Source of the DNA: G963708235 sp963708235
GTDB taxonomy: Bacteria > Actinomycetota > Acidimicrobiia > Spongiisociales > UBA5794
Assembly (NCBI GenBank): GCA_963708235.1
Contig: OY970200.1
Coordinates: 1,054,001 to 1,118,000, forward strand
Direction: 5' to 3'
DNA length: 64,000 nucleotides
Part shown: one piece after another, positions 26,312-34,695 of the stretch
How the letters are laid out: the number at the start of each line of letters is the position of its first letter
How positions within the stretch are numbered: the first letter of the stretch is position 1
Made by a program: the position numbers and the translations under genes
The notes under the pieces: model-generated
Seen by the model: the letters and a program-made list of their open reading frames with translations, nothing else
Database searches by the model: none
What the model was told of the DNA's origin: nothing

Positions 26312-27402
26312 CCGCTCCCGACCAGCCCCTGCACCGGACGCCGCTCCATCAGACCCTCAGGGAGCTTGTCGACATCCCCTCGGTCACCGGCAACGAGGGG
26401 AGGATCTGCACCGCCATCGCCGAGCGGCTGATGCCGACCTGGGGGCTCGACGGGGTTGCCCGCATCGGGAACGCCCTGGTGGTGGGCCGGCGTCGCGGTC
26501 GTCCGCTGGTCAGTCTCTACGGGCACATCGACACGGTCCCCGAGCAGGCAAACGGTGTCGCCGTGATCGATGGCGACACCATGCACGGGCTCGGGACCAC
26601 CGACATGAAGGGCGGGGTGGCGGTGATGATCCACCTGCTCGAAGATCCTGCCGTCGCCGACGGTCCGTTCGATGTCGTCGGGGTGTTCTTCGACAAGGAG
26701 GAGGGGCCGGCCCACGAGAACGGTCTCGAGCAGGTGCTCGACCGGGTGCCATGGCTCGAGGAGAGCGAACTTGCCGTGGTCCTGGAACCGACCGGTCTCG
26801 CCCTCGAACTCGGCTGCAGTGGGGCGCTCAACGCCGATGTCACCTTCCGGGGTGTGGCGGCGCACAGTGCCCGGCCCTGGCTCGGCGAGAACGCCATCAC
26901 CAAGGCGGGAGCGTGGCTGGCCACCCTGCACGGGCGGCCCCCGGAGCTGGTGATCATCGACGGGCTGGAGTTCCGTGAGGTTTTCTCGGTCACCCGCGCC
27001 GCCGGCGGCGTCGCCAACAACGTCATCCCGGCCTCCTTCACCCTCAACTTGAACTATAGGTTTCCTCCGATCTACACCTTGGCGGAAGCCGAGGTGCGGC
27101 TTCGGGAAGTCACCGCTTCCGCCGACGAGGTCGCCATCACCGACCGGGCACCCGCCGGGTCGGTTCCCGAGGCGGCTCCGCTGGTCGATGCGCTGCGGGG
27201 GGTTCTCGACACCGACGTGGCGGGGAAGCAGGGCTGGACCGATGTCGCCCGGCTCACCGCCCGCGGGGTTCCTGCGGTCAACTACGGCCCAGGCGACCCG
27301 GCGCTCGCCCATCGCAGCGACGAGCGGGTCTCGCTCACCAATGTCGATCGTGCCTTCGACCGGCTCCGTGCCTTCCTCATGAGATCCGGGCCCACCGGAT
27401 GA
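26308..27402 (+). CDS. dapE: succinyl-diaminopimelate desuccinylase
   Basis: 364 aa M20 metallopeptidase-fold enzyme that removes succinate from N-succinyl-LL-DAP. Metal-site motifs are seen: SLYGHIDTVPE near residue 70, GLGTTDMKGGVAVM near 92, the catalytic EEGPAHE near 131, and a dimerisation domain starting after LELGCSGALNADV. A C-terminal His in DPALAHRSDERV completes the site. ATGA overlap with dapD indicates one operon. Confidence 0.94.
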   Translation: MTAPDQPLHRTPLHQTLRELVDIPSVTGNEGRICTAIAERLMPTWGLDGVARIGNALVVGRRRGRPLVSLYGHIDTVPEQANGVAVIDGDTMHGLGTTDMKGGVAVMIHLLEDPAVADGPFDVVGVFFDKEEGPAHENGLEQVLDRVPWLEESELAVVLEPTGLALELGCSGALNADVTFRGVAAHSARPWLGENAITKAGAWLATLHGRPPELVIIDGLEFREVFSVTRAAGGVANNVIPASFTLNLNYRFPPIYTLAEAEVRLREVTASADEVAITDRAPAGSVPEAAPLVDALRGVLDTDVAGKQGWTDVARLTARGVPAVNYGPGDPALAHRSDERVSLTNVDRAFDRLRAFLMRSGPTG

Positions 27403-28808
27403 GATCGGGCTCCGACTCCCACCCAGAACCCGACCCCGACCTCCGGTCTGCGGTGCTGGAGCGGACCGCCCGGCTCGCCGGCGCCTACCTCGATACCGTG
27501 GACGACGCCCCGGTGTTCCCCACGGCCGATCCCGCCGAGCTTCGGGCCGGCATCTCGGGTGCGCTCCCGGAGACGGCCACCGATCCGATCCGTGTCGTCG
27601 AGGATCTCGCCGCCGCCGTCGAGCCCGGTCTGGTCGCCGTCGCCGGTGGGCGCTATTTCGGTTTCGTCACCGGAGGTGCTGTGCCGGCCGCCCTCGGCGC
27701 CGACCTCCTCGCCACGGTGTGGGATCAGAACGCCTTCTCCTATGTCGGTGCGCCCGCCGCCGCCATCGTCGAGGAGCAGGCACTGGACTGGATCAAGGAA
27801 CTACTCCGCTTGCCCGCTTCCGCTTCGGCGGCGGTAGTGACCGGTTGTCAGATGGCGCACGTCACCGCCCTTGCCGCCGCCCGTCATGCCGTGCTGGCCG
27901 CCGCCGGTTGGAATGTCGCCGCCGAAGGGCTCGCCGGTGCGCCGCAGATCCGGGTGGTCACCGGAGTCCGTCGCCACATCACCGTCGATCGCGCCGTTCG
28001 GCTTCTCGGGCTGGGTGACACCGCCATGAGGCCAGTCGAGGTCGACGCCCAGGGGCGGATGATCCCCTCGGCCCTCGCAGCTGCGATCGCCGCCGAAGCC
28101 GGGCCGGTGATCGTCGTTGCGCAGGCCGGCGAGGTCAACACCGGGTCGTTCGATCCCCTGGGCCCCATCATCGACACCGCCCGTGAGCATGACGCCTGGG
28201 TCCATGTCGATGGTGCGTTCGGGATCTGGGCAAGGGTGAGCCCCGAGCACGCCATGCTGGTCGATCGCCTCGAAGAGGCCGATTCCTGGGCGTTCGACGG
28301 TCACAAGTGGCTCAACGTCCCCTACGACTCCGGGGTGGCGGTGGTGGCCGATGCCGATGCCCACCGGGCCGCCATGGCCGGACAGGCGGCCTATCTGCCT
28401 TCGGTCTCCGAGGTCCGTAATCCCATCGACTGGGGACCCGACGCCTCGCGCCGTGCCCGCGGGTTCGCCCTGTATGCGGCGCTGCGGTCGCTGGGACGAC
28501 AGGGTGTGTCCGATCTCGTCCGCCGCTGCGGTGACCACGCTCAGCGCCTCGCTGCGGGTCTGGCGGATCTCCCCGGCGTCACCCTGCTCAACGAGGTGGT
28601 GCTCAACCAGGTGCTGATCCGTCTCGACGACCCCGACGAGACCCAGCGTGTCCTCCTCGACGTGCAACGTGGGGGTGTCGCCTGGATGGGTGGGACCGTA
28701 TGGGACGACGTCCCCGCCATCCGCCTGTCGGTGTCGAGCTGGCGCACCACCGCCGCCGACATCGATCGCACCGTCGCCGCCTTCGCCGCCGCCATCGGAT
28801 CGACGTGA
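27399..28808 (+). CDS. PLP-dependent group II decarboxylase-like protein
   Basis: 469 aa. Aromatic-amino-acid/glutamate decarboxylase fold: YFGFVTGGAVPAALGADLLAT, WDQNAFSYVGAPAAAIVEEQ, an Asp-containing WVHVDGAFGIWA, and the PLP lysine in WAFDGHKWLNVPYDSG. It overlaps dapE by ATGA, so it is co-translated with the lysine/DAP genes. Substrate unknown; known relatives decarboxylate aromatic or acidic amino acids. Its place after dapE hints at a diamine or amino-acid substrate linked to this pathway, which is inference. Confidence 0.8.
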   Translation: MRSGSDSHPEPDPDLRSAVLERTARLAGAYLDTVDDAPVFPTADPAELRAGISGALPETATDPIRVVEDLAAAVEPGLVAVAGGRYFGFVTGGAVPAALGADLLATVWDQNAFSYVGAPAAAIVEEQALDWIKELLRLPASASAAVVTGCQMAHVTALAAARHAVLAAAGWNVAAEGLAGAPQIRVVTGVRRHITVDRAVRLLGLGDTAMRPVEVDAQGRMIPSALAAAIAAEAGPVIVVAQAGEVNTGSFDPLGPIIDTAREHDAWVHVDGAFGIWARVSPEHAMLVDRLEEADSWAFDGHKWLNVPYDSGVAVVADADAHRAAMAGQAAYLPSVSEVRNPIDWGPDASRRARGFALYAALRSLGRQGVSDLVRRCGDHAQRLAAGLADLPGVTLLNEVVLNQVLIRLDDPDETQRVLLDVQRGGVAWMGGTVWDDVPAIRLSVSSWRTTAADIDRTVAAFAAAIGST

Positions 28809-28913
28809 GCGACCGGTCGGTCGGTGGGCCGGTGCGCTTGGTACGCTGCGATCCGGCGTCCCCGCCAGGGTCACGCTTTGCCGTCGAGATCCACGGATGG
28901 GGATGAGGTACCG

Positions 28914-29879
28914 GTGGCTGGACCGTCCGATCTGATCCGGAGACTCAGCCGGAAATCGCACCGCGTTGTCTCCGGTTCGTCCGCCCCCGACCCCGCCGTC
29001 CAACGTCGGCTCCTCGCCGATCGTGCCCATGACGAGGAGCGTTGGTCGGACGCAGGGCCGCTGTGGGAGGCCATATTCGAGGACGCCCGCGAAGAGCAGA
29101 TCCGGCGGTTCGCCGGGAGACGGGCCGCACTGTCGTATCGCAGAGCCGGGCAGCGGGAGGACCTGCGCCGGATGCTGCGGGCCCTCCTCGATGCGTTCCC
29201 GCCCGACGACTGGACACGGCGCGAGTTGGCGCGGTTCGAGCGGACCGCCACCACCACCGGGGGACCGGGCGACTACTGGATACGGCGCAGCCGGATGATG
29301 TACATCCAGGTCACCCGGGAGATCTCGCGCCGCATCGCCTCACATGCCGGCTCGGTGGTGGATGTCGGATCCCACGACACGCCGATCCTCGACTGGTTTC
29401 CCGACGCACCGGTCAGGGTGTCGGTGGACCTGCGACGCCCCTATCGGGGGGACGGCATCGAGTCGGTGACTGCCGATTTCATGAGCTGGCGCCCCGGGAG
29501 GAAATTCGATGTCGGTCTCTGCCTGCAGGTGCTCGAACACGTCCCGGACGCCGCATCGTTCGCCGCCGCCCTGCTCGACCTCTGCGACGTCGTCATCGTC
29601 TCCGTCCCCTACCGGTGGCCCGAGGAGACCACGAGCTTTCACGTCCACGATCCGGTTGACGAGGCAAAGCTCAGCGGCTGGTTCGGTCGCCGACCCAATT
29701 ACTCCTACATCGTCTCCGAGCTCGACGGGCAACAACGAATCATCTGCGTCTACGACACCCGATCGGACGAGACCTGGCACACGGTCAAGGAGGACGATTT
29801 TCGCTTCCGGTGGAACCGGTCGGAGATCGACGGTCTGCTGACAGCCGACATGGAAGGGACCGGGGATGACCGACACTGA
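28914..29879 (+). CDS. class I SAM-dependent methyltransferase-like protein
   Basis: 321 aa from GTG 28914, preceded by a weak SD (GGATGAGG). The N-terminal 110 residues are charged and helical. A methyltransferase-like core follows: VVDVGSHDTPILDWF (motif I), VDLRRPY (acidic motif II), and FDVGLCLQVLEHVPD (motif IV, typical of Methyltransf_11/23). The substrate is unknown. The glycine-rich loop is weak (VGSHDT), so cofactor binding should be treated with care. Its 3' end overlaps the next gene by 14 bp. Confidence 0.7.
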   Translation: MAGPSDLIRRLSRKSHRVVSGSSAPDPAVQRRLLADRAHDEERWSDAGPLWEAIFEDAREEQIRRFAGRRAALSYRRAGQREDLRRMLRALLDAFPPDDWTRRELARFERTATTTGGPGDYWIRRSRMMYIQVTREISRRIASHAGSVVDVGSHDTPILDWFPDAPVRVSVDLRRPYRGDGIESVTADFMSWRPGRKFDVGLCLQVLEHVPDAASFAAALLDLCDVVIVSVPYRWPEETTSFHVHDPVDEAKLSGWFGRRPNYSYIVSELDGQQRIICVYDTRSDETWHTVKEDDFRFRWNRSEIDGLLTADMEGTGDDRH

Positions 29880-31056
29880 CCAGGAACTCGGGTTTGCGAC
29901 GCGGGCGATCCATGCCGGCGAGCGCAGCGGTCCGCTGAGCGGACAGAACACCCCGATCTTCCAGACGGCGGCGTTCTCGTTCGAGACCGCCGCCGACAAA
30001 TCCGCCGCCATGGATTCGGCGATGGCCTGGGAGGGCGGCTACTTCTACACCCGGACCGGCAACCCCACCACCACGGCCCTCGAGGAGAAGCTGGCGGCAC
30101 TCGACGGCGCCGAGAGCGCCGTGGTCGGTTCGAGCGGGATGGGGTCGGTGGCCACCGCGCTGCTCGCCCACCTCGATGCCGGTGACCACCTCGTCATCAC
30201 CGACGATCTGTTCATCATCACCCGGTTCCTCGTGGAGAACGACCTCCCCAAGAAGGGCGTCGAGGTCACCAGCGTCGACATCACCGACCTCGATGCGGTG
30301 CGTGCTGCGGTCCGTCCCGAGACCAGGGTGATCTTCACCGAATCGGTGTCCAACCCCAACATGCGGGTCGCCGATCTCCCCGCCCTCGTCGACATCGCCC
30401 ACCGGGTGGGCGCCCTGCTCATGGTCGACAACACCTTCCTCGGTCCCTCGCTGCTCCGCCCGCTGGAACTGGGCGCCGACCTGGTGATCCACTCGGCCAC
30501 CAAGTACCTCTCCGGTCACGGCGACGCCCTTGCCGGGGTGGTCGCCGGCGCCAGGGAGTTGATCGATCCCATCCGCTACACGCTCGATGTCCTCGGCTCG
30601 TGCGCCAGCCCGTTCAACTCGTGGCTTGTGCTGCGCGGGGTGAGGACGCTGGCGCTGCGCATGGCCGCCCACAACCGCAATGCGGCGGCGCTGGCGGAGA
30701 TGCTGGAGCGGCATCCCGCCGTGGAGACGGTCCTCTATCCCGGGCTGGAGAGCCATCCCGACCATGCCGTTGCGGCCCGCCTGTTCGGCCCCGACTACGG
30801 CGGGATGATGGCGATCCGACTCCACGGTGACCGGTCCACCATGGAGGCATTCGCCGACGGTCTCGTACTGTGCGAGATGTCGGTGAGCCTCGGGGACGTC
30901 TTCACGCTGGTGTACCCGATGCCGAAGCGCAACAACCTGATCCGCATCTCCGTCGGCTGCGAGACCACCGGCGACATCCTCACCGACATCGCCCAGGCAC
31001 TCGACCACATCCCCGGCGAGCACCCACCCCCGGGGAACCAGTGCCCCATCAGATAA
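29866..31056 (+). CDS. Cys/Met metabolism PLP enzyme (cystathionine gamma-synthase/lyase or OAH sulfhydrylase type)
   Basis: 396 aa. Features of the trans-sulfuration family: FATRAIHAGERSGP, TRTGNPTTTALEEKLAALDGA, SSGMGSVATALLA, MVDNTFLGPSLLRPLELGAD and the PLP lysine in VIHSATKYLSGHGDALAG. These enzymes add or remove gamma substituents in methionine and cysteine metabolism. MetB, MetZ, MGL and cystathionine lyase cannot be told apart reliably from sequence alone. A hairpin-bearing dispersed repeat follows the stop immediately. Confidence 0.85.
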   Translation: MTDTDQELGFATRAIHAGERSGPLSGQNTPIFQTAAFSFETAADKSAAMDSAMAWEGGYFYTRTGNPTTTALEEKLAALDGAESAVVGSSGMGSVATALLAHLDAGDHLVITDDLFIITRFLVENDLPKKGVEVTSVDITDLDAVRAAVRPETRVIFTESVSNPNMRVADLPALVDIAHRVGALLMVDNTFLGPSLLRPLELGADLVIHSATKYLSGHGDALAGVVAGARELIDPIRYTLDVLGSCASPFNSWLVLRGVRTLALRMAAHNRNAAALAEMLERHPAVETVLYPGLESHPDHAVAARLFGPDYGGMMAIRLHGDRSTMEAFADGLVLCEMSVSLGDVFTLVYPMPKRNNLIRISVGCETTGDILTDIAQALDHIPGEHPPPGNQCPIR

Positions 31057-31305
31057 CGTTTGCCGCGTTCAGGACGGCCAGATGACGTCGCTGGCTGCGT
31101 CCTCGTCGTGCTCGATGGCTCTTCGACATACGTCTCATCGCACGGCGGTCGGGGACCCCAGCCCCGACCGTCTGACCCCACCTTCCGGTGCGGTCACTCG
31201 ACGTATCCCCTGATATGCCTTCGTCCTGCGTCCTTGCCATCAACGTCGCAACCTGACTATTGGGCCTCGCCCTGAACATCACCAACGTCACCCGATGGGG
31301 CACTA
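31054..31305. repeat. dispersed intergenic repeat, long copy
   Basis: The first 55 bp (31054-31109) and the block from 31197 to about 31245 are nearly identical to 60924-61026. A further match (CCTGAACATCACCAACGTCA) starts at 31271. This copy holds about 88 extra bp (31110-31196) with a perfect 9-bp hairpin CGGTCGGGG (31146-31154) / CCCCGACCG (31162-31170). It overlaps the end of the upstream gene and reaches the gatC -10. It may act as a terminator or a miniature mobile element. Confidence 0.75.
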
Positions 31306-31316
31306 ACCTCCCGCTC

Positions 31317-31607
31317 ATGCCCGTAGAGATCGACATCGCCAAGGTGGCCAAGCTCGCCCGTATAGCCCTGAGCGAGGAGGAGCTTGCCGTCTATGGCGCC
31401 CAGCTCGGTGACATCCTCGGTCACGCCGAGCGGGTGCAGGCACTCCCCACCGAGGGTGTGCCCCCGACATCCCACCCGTTCCCGGTCACCAACTCCTTCC
31501 GCCCCGACGAGGTCACTCCCTCGCTGGACCGTGACGAGGTGCTTGCGCAGGCTCCGGCCGCCGAGGACGGCTGCTTCCGGGTCCCGCGCATCCTGGAAGA
31601 GTCATGA
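31317..31607 (+). CDS. gatC: aspartyl/glutamyl-tRNA amidotransferase subunit C
   Basis: 96 aa. The family opening IDIAKVAKLARIALSEEELAVYGAQLGDIL and the C-terminal FRPDEVTPSLDRDEVL...FRVPRILEE are complete. GatC wraps around and stabilises GatA-GatB in the amidation of Glu-tRNA(Gln) and/or Asp-tRNA(Asn). A TAACCT hexamer 7 nt before the ATG supports the start. The stop overlaps gatA by ATGA. Confidence 0.95.
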   Translation: MPVEIDIAKVAKLARIALSEEELAVYGAQLGDILGHAERVQALPTEGVPPTSHPFPVTNSFRPDEVTPSLDRDEVLAQAPAAEDGCFRVPRILEES

Positions 31608-33085
31608 CCGATCTGGCCGACCTCACCATCGAGGAAGCGGGGAGCCGGCTCCGCACCGGGGACTGCTCCGCCGTCGATCTGTTCGAGGCGGTGTTCGCCC
31701 GCGCCTCGATCACCGAGGCCCATCTCCACGCCTATCTCACCATCGACAAGGACGGCGCCCGGACCGCTGCGGAGGCCGCTGACCGGCGCTTTGCCGTCGG
31801 CGACCCGCTCGGACCGCTCGACGGCATCCCCATCGCCCTCAAGGACAACATGTCCACAAGAGGGATCGAGACCACCTGTGCCTCCCAGATTCTCGCCGGC
31901 TACGTCCCGCCCTATGACGCCACCGTGGTCACCCGGCTCAAGGCGGGCGGAGCGGTGCTGGTCGGCAAGACCAATCTCGACGAGTTCGCCATGGGGTCGT
32001 CGACCGAGAACTCGGGATACGGCACCAGTCGCAATCCCTGGGACACCGACCGCGTCCCCGGAGGTTCCTCGGGTGGCTCCGCCGTGGCGGTCTCGGTCGG
32101 CTCCGCCCTGGGCGCCCTCGGATCCGACACCGGGGGGTCGGTGCGCCAGCCGGCCGCCCTGTGTGGAGTGGTCGGGATGAAGCCGACCTATGGGCTGGTC
32201 AGCCGCTACGGGCTGGTGGCCTTTGCCTCGTCCCTCGACCAGATCGGACCTTTCACCCGGACCGTCGCCGACACCGCCACCCTGCTCGGCGCCATCGCCG
32301 GGTGGGATGCCCACGACGCCACCTCGATCCGCGGCGAGGTGCCCGATCTCGCCGGGTCGCTCGACACCGGTGTCGCCGGGCTCCGTATCGGGGTGGTCAG
32401 GGAACTCACCGGTGACGGCATGGATCCCCAGGTGATGGCCGCCTTCAACCGCACCGTCAATGCACTCTCCGATGCCGGGGCCGAGATCGTCGAGGTGTCG
32501 CTGCCCACGGTCGAGCACGCCATCTCCACCTACTACCTGATCGCCCCGGCCGAATGTTCCTCCAACCTGGCGCGTTTCGACGGGGTCCGCTACGGATTGC
32601 GCGTCGACGGGGACACCACCGAGGAGATGATGGCCCGCACGCGGGGTCAGGGCTTCGGCCCCGAGGTGGTGCGCCGCATCCTGCTCGGCACCTACGCCCT
32701 CTCCGCCGGGTACTACGACGCCTTCTACGGGCAGGCGCAGAAGGTCCGCACCCTGATGCGCCGTGACTTCGGCGCCGCCTTCGAGCAGGTTCACGCCCTG
32801 GTCTCGCCGACCAGCCCCACCACGGCGTTCCCGATCGGTGAGCGGACCGCCGATCCGCTGACCATGTACTACTCGGATGTCTGCACCATCCCCTCCAACC
32901 TCACCGGTGACCCGGCGCTCTCGCTGCCGATCGGGCTCGACGACGCCGGGCTCCCCATCGCCGTCCAGGTGATGGCCCCGGCGCTCGGCGAAGAGATGTT
33001 GTTGCGGGTCGCTGCCGAGATCGAGCGGCTGGTCGGCTTCGATGCCCGACCGTCGCTGGCCACTTCGGAGGTGACCGCACCGTGA
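31604..33085 (+). CDS. gatA: aspartyl/glutamyl-tRNA amidotransferase subunit A
   Basis: 493 aa amidase-signature protein that makes ammonia from glutamine for the GatCAB complex. The Ser-cisSer-Lys site is present: Lys in ALKDNMSTRG near residue 80, VPGGSSGGSAVAV near 152, and the nucleophile in GSDTGGSVRQPAALCG near 176. It overlaps gatC upstream and gatB downstream (GTGA). Confidence 0.97.
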   Translation: MTDLADLTIEEAGSRLRTGDCSAVDLFEAVFARASITEAHLHAYLTIDKDGARTAAEAADRRFAVGDPLGPLDGIPIALKDNMSTRGIETTCASQILAGYVPPYDATVVTRLKAGGAVLVGKTNLDEFAMGSSTENSGYGTSRNPWDTDRVPGGSSGGSAVAVSVGSALGALGSDTGGSVRQPAALCGVVGMKPTYGLVSRYGLVAFASSLDQIGPFTRTVADTATLLGAIAGWDAHDATSIRGEVPDLAGSLDTGVAGLRIGVVRELTGDGMDPQVMAAFNRTVNALSDAGAEIVEVSLPTVEHAISTYYLIAPAECSSNLARFDGVRYGLRVDGDTTEEMMARTRGQGFGPEVVRRILLGTYALSAGYYDAFYGQAQKVRTLMRRDFGAAFEQVHALVSPTSPTTAFPIGERTADPLTMYYSDVCTIPSNLTGDPALSLPIGLDDAGLPIAVQVMAPALGEEMLLRVAAEIERLVGFDARPSLATSEVTAP

Positions 33086-34563
33086 CCCCCAGGACGACCA
33101 CCGACACAGCCACCGGTCACTACCAGGCGGTGATCGGGATCGAGACCCACGTCGAGCTACGGACGAAGTCCAAGATGTTCTGCGGGTGTGCGGTCGAGTT
33201 CGGTTCCGAACCGAACACCAACGTGTGTCCGGTGTGTCTGGCGCTGCCCGGGTCGCTCCCGGTACCCAATGCCGAGGCGATCGAGGGGATTCTGCGGATC
33301 GGCGCCGCATTCGACTGTGAGCTGGTCGAGCACTCGCTGTTCCACCGCAAGAACTACTTCTATCCCGACCTCCCGAAGAACTACCAGATCTCCCAGTACG
33401 ACGTTCCGCTGTGTGTGAACGGGCATCTCGACGTCATCGTCGACGGTGAGCCGGTACGGATCGGGGTCACCCGGGTCCACATGGAAGAGGACACCGGCAA
33501 GAGCCTTCACGGCGGCGGCGACGGCGGCCGCATCCATGACGCCGCCCACTCGCTGCTCGACTTCAACCGCGCCGGGACCCCGCTGGTCGAGATCGTGTCC
33601 GAACCCGACATCCGTTCCGCCGACCAGGCCCGCGCCTATGTCACCGAGCTACAGCGGGTGGTCCGCAGCCTCGGGGTCTCCGACGCCCGTCTCGAGGAGG
33701 GCTCGATGCGATTCGATGCCAACGTCTCGGTGATGCCCGTCGGATCCGACACCTTCGGGACCCGCGCCGAGGTCAAGAACATGAACTCGATCCGCTCGCT
33801 GCACCGGGCGGTCGAGTACGAGATCGAGCGCCAGATCGCCCTGATCGACGGTGGAGGGACGGTCATCCAGGAGACCCGCCACTGGAACGAGGAGACGGGG
33901 CGTACGTCGTCGATGCGCTCCAAGGAGGAGTCCGAGGACTACCGCTACTTCCAGGAACCCGACCTGCTCCCGCTCGAGGTCAACTCGGCATGGCGGGAGC
34001 GGATCATCGCCGCCCTTCCCGAGCTCCCCGCCGCCCGCACCGCCCGCTACGTCGCCGCCGGGGTCGACGGGGCCCAGGCCACCCAGCTCGTCGATGACGA
34101 AGATCTGGGGTCGCTGTTCGACCAGGCGGTCATCGCCGGCGCCGACGCCCGGACCGTCGCCAACTGGATCACCGGCGAAGTGGTCGCCTACCTGCGCCGC
34201 ACCGAACTGACGCCTGTGGAAACGGCGCTCACCCCGGCCGACCTGGTGGCGCTCGAGGAGATGGTCAACGCCGGGACGGTGTCGGCGTCCGCCGCCAAAG
34301 ATGTCCTCCAGGGGGTACTGGCCGGCGAGGGTCGACCGGCTGCGGTCGCCGAGGCGCGGGATCTGGTCCAGATCTCCGATACCGGTTTCATCGAGACCGA
34401 AGTCGATGCGGTGCTCGGCGCCAACCCCGAGGCGCTGGAGCGGATGCGCCAGGGTGACCTCAAGCCACTCGGGTTCCTTGTCGGTCAGGTGATGAAGGCG
34501 ACCGGTGGCAAGGCCGATCCCCGAATGGTTTCCGACCTGCTGCGGAGCCGCGCCACCTCGTAG
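33082..34563 (+). CDS. gatB: aspartyl/glutamyl-tRNA amidotransferase subunit B
   Basis: 493 aa. The kinase/amidotransferase domain opens with VIGIETHVELRTKSKMFCGC and has CPVCLALPGSLPVPN, KNYFYPDLPKNYQISQYD and the HMEEDTGKS motif. A YqeY-like tRNA-binding tail ends with GFLVGQVMKATGGKADPRMV. It phosphorylates Glu-tRNA(Gln) and transfers ammonia received from GatA. GTG 33082 overlaps the gatA stop. A GC-rich palindrome at 34563-34580 follows immediately. Confidence 0.97.
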   Translation: MTPRTTTDTATGHYQAVIGIETHVELRTKSKMFCGCAVEFGSEPNTNVCPVCLALPGSLPVPNAEAIEGILRIGAAFDCELVEHSLFHRKNYFYPDLPKNYQISQYDVPLCVNGHLDVIVDGEPVRIGVTRVHMEEDTGKSLHGGGDGGRIHDAAHSLLDFNRAGTPLVEIVSEPDIRSADQARAYVTELQRVVRSLGVSDARLEEGSMRFDANVSVMPVGSDTFGTRAEVKNMNSIRSLHRAVEYEIERQIALIDGGGTVIQETRHWNEETGRTSSMRSKEESEDYRYFQEPDLLPLEVNSAWRERIIAALPELPAARTARYVAAGVDGAQATQLVDDEDLGSLFDQAVIAGADARTVANWITGEVVAYLRRTELTPVETALTPADLVALEEMVNAGTVSASAAKDVLQGVLAGEGRPAAVAEARDLVQISDTGFIETEVDAVLGANPEALERMRQGDLKPLGFLVGQVMKATGGKADPRMVSDLLRSRATS

Positions 34564-34580
34564 CGGCCCGGTCGGGCCGC
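34563..34580 (+). terminator. GC-rich palindrome after gatB, possible terminator
   Basis: GCGGCCCG (34563-34570), GT, CGGGCCGC (34573-34580) begins at the last base of the gatB stop. It can form a strong hairpin with a slightly opened loop but is not followed by a T run, so function as a terminator is uncertain. Confidence 0.4.
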
Positions 34581-34612
34581 CGTCGGTCATCCGCTCACCC
34601 GTCCGCCGGGTG

Positions 34613-34650
34613 GCAACAGAGATGTCACTTCGCCGAAACCTGTTCGAAAC
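34613..34650 (+). promoter_or_regulatory. GlnR-like operator upstream of amt
   Basis: Four five-base boxes are spaced by exactly 6 nt: GCAAC (34613-34617), GTCAC (34624-34628), GAAAC (34635-34639) and GAAAC (34646-34650). This matches the actinobacterial GlnR pattern gTnAC-n6-GaAAC repeated with an 11-bp period. The site ends 45 bp before the amt ATG, as expected for activation of the amt-glnK-glnD operon in nitrogen limitation. Confidence 0.7.
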
Positions 34651-34695
34651 CCCCCTGTGGCAGCGTGGCCGGGTCGCGCTGGAGGAGGGTCGAGT

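Noticed and set aside
34564..34695. Riboswitch upstream of amt
   Set aside because: No conserved riboswitch core is visible; the region is explained by the palindrome, the GlnR-like boxes and the SD.
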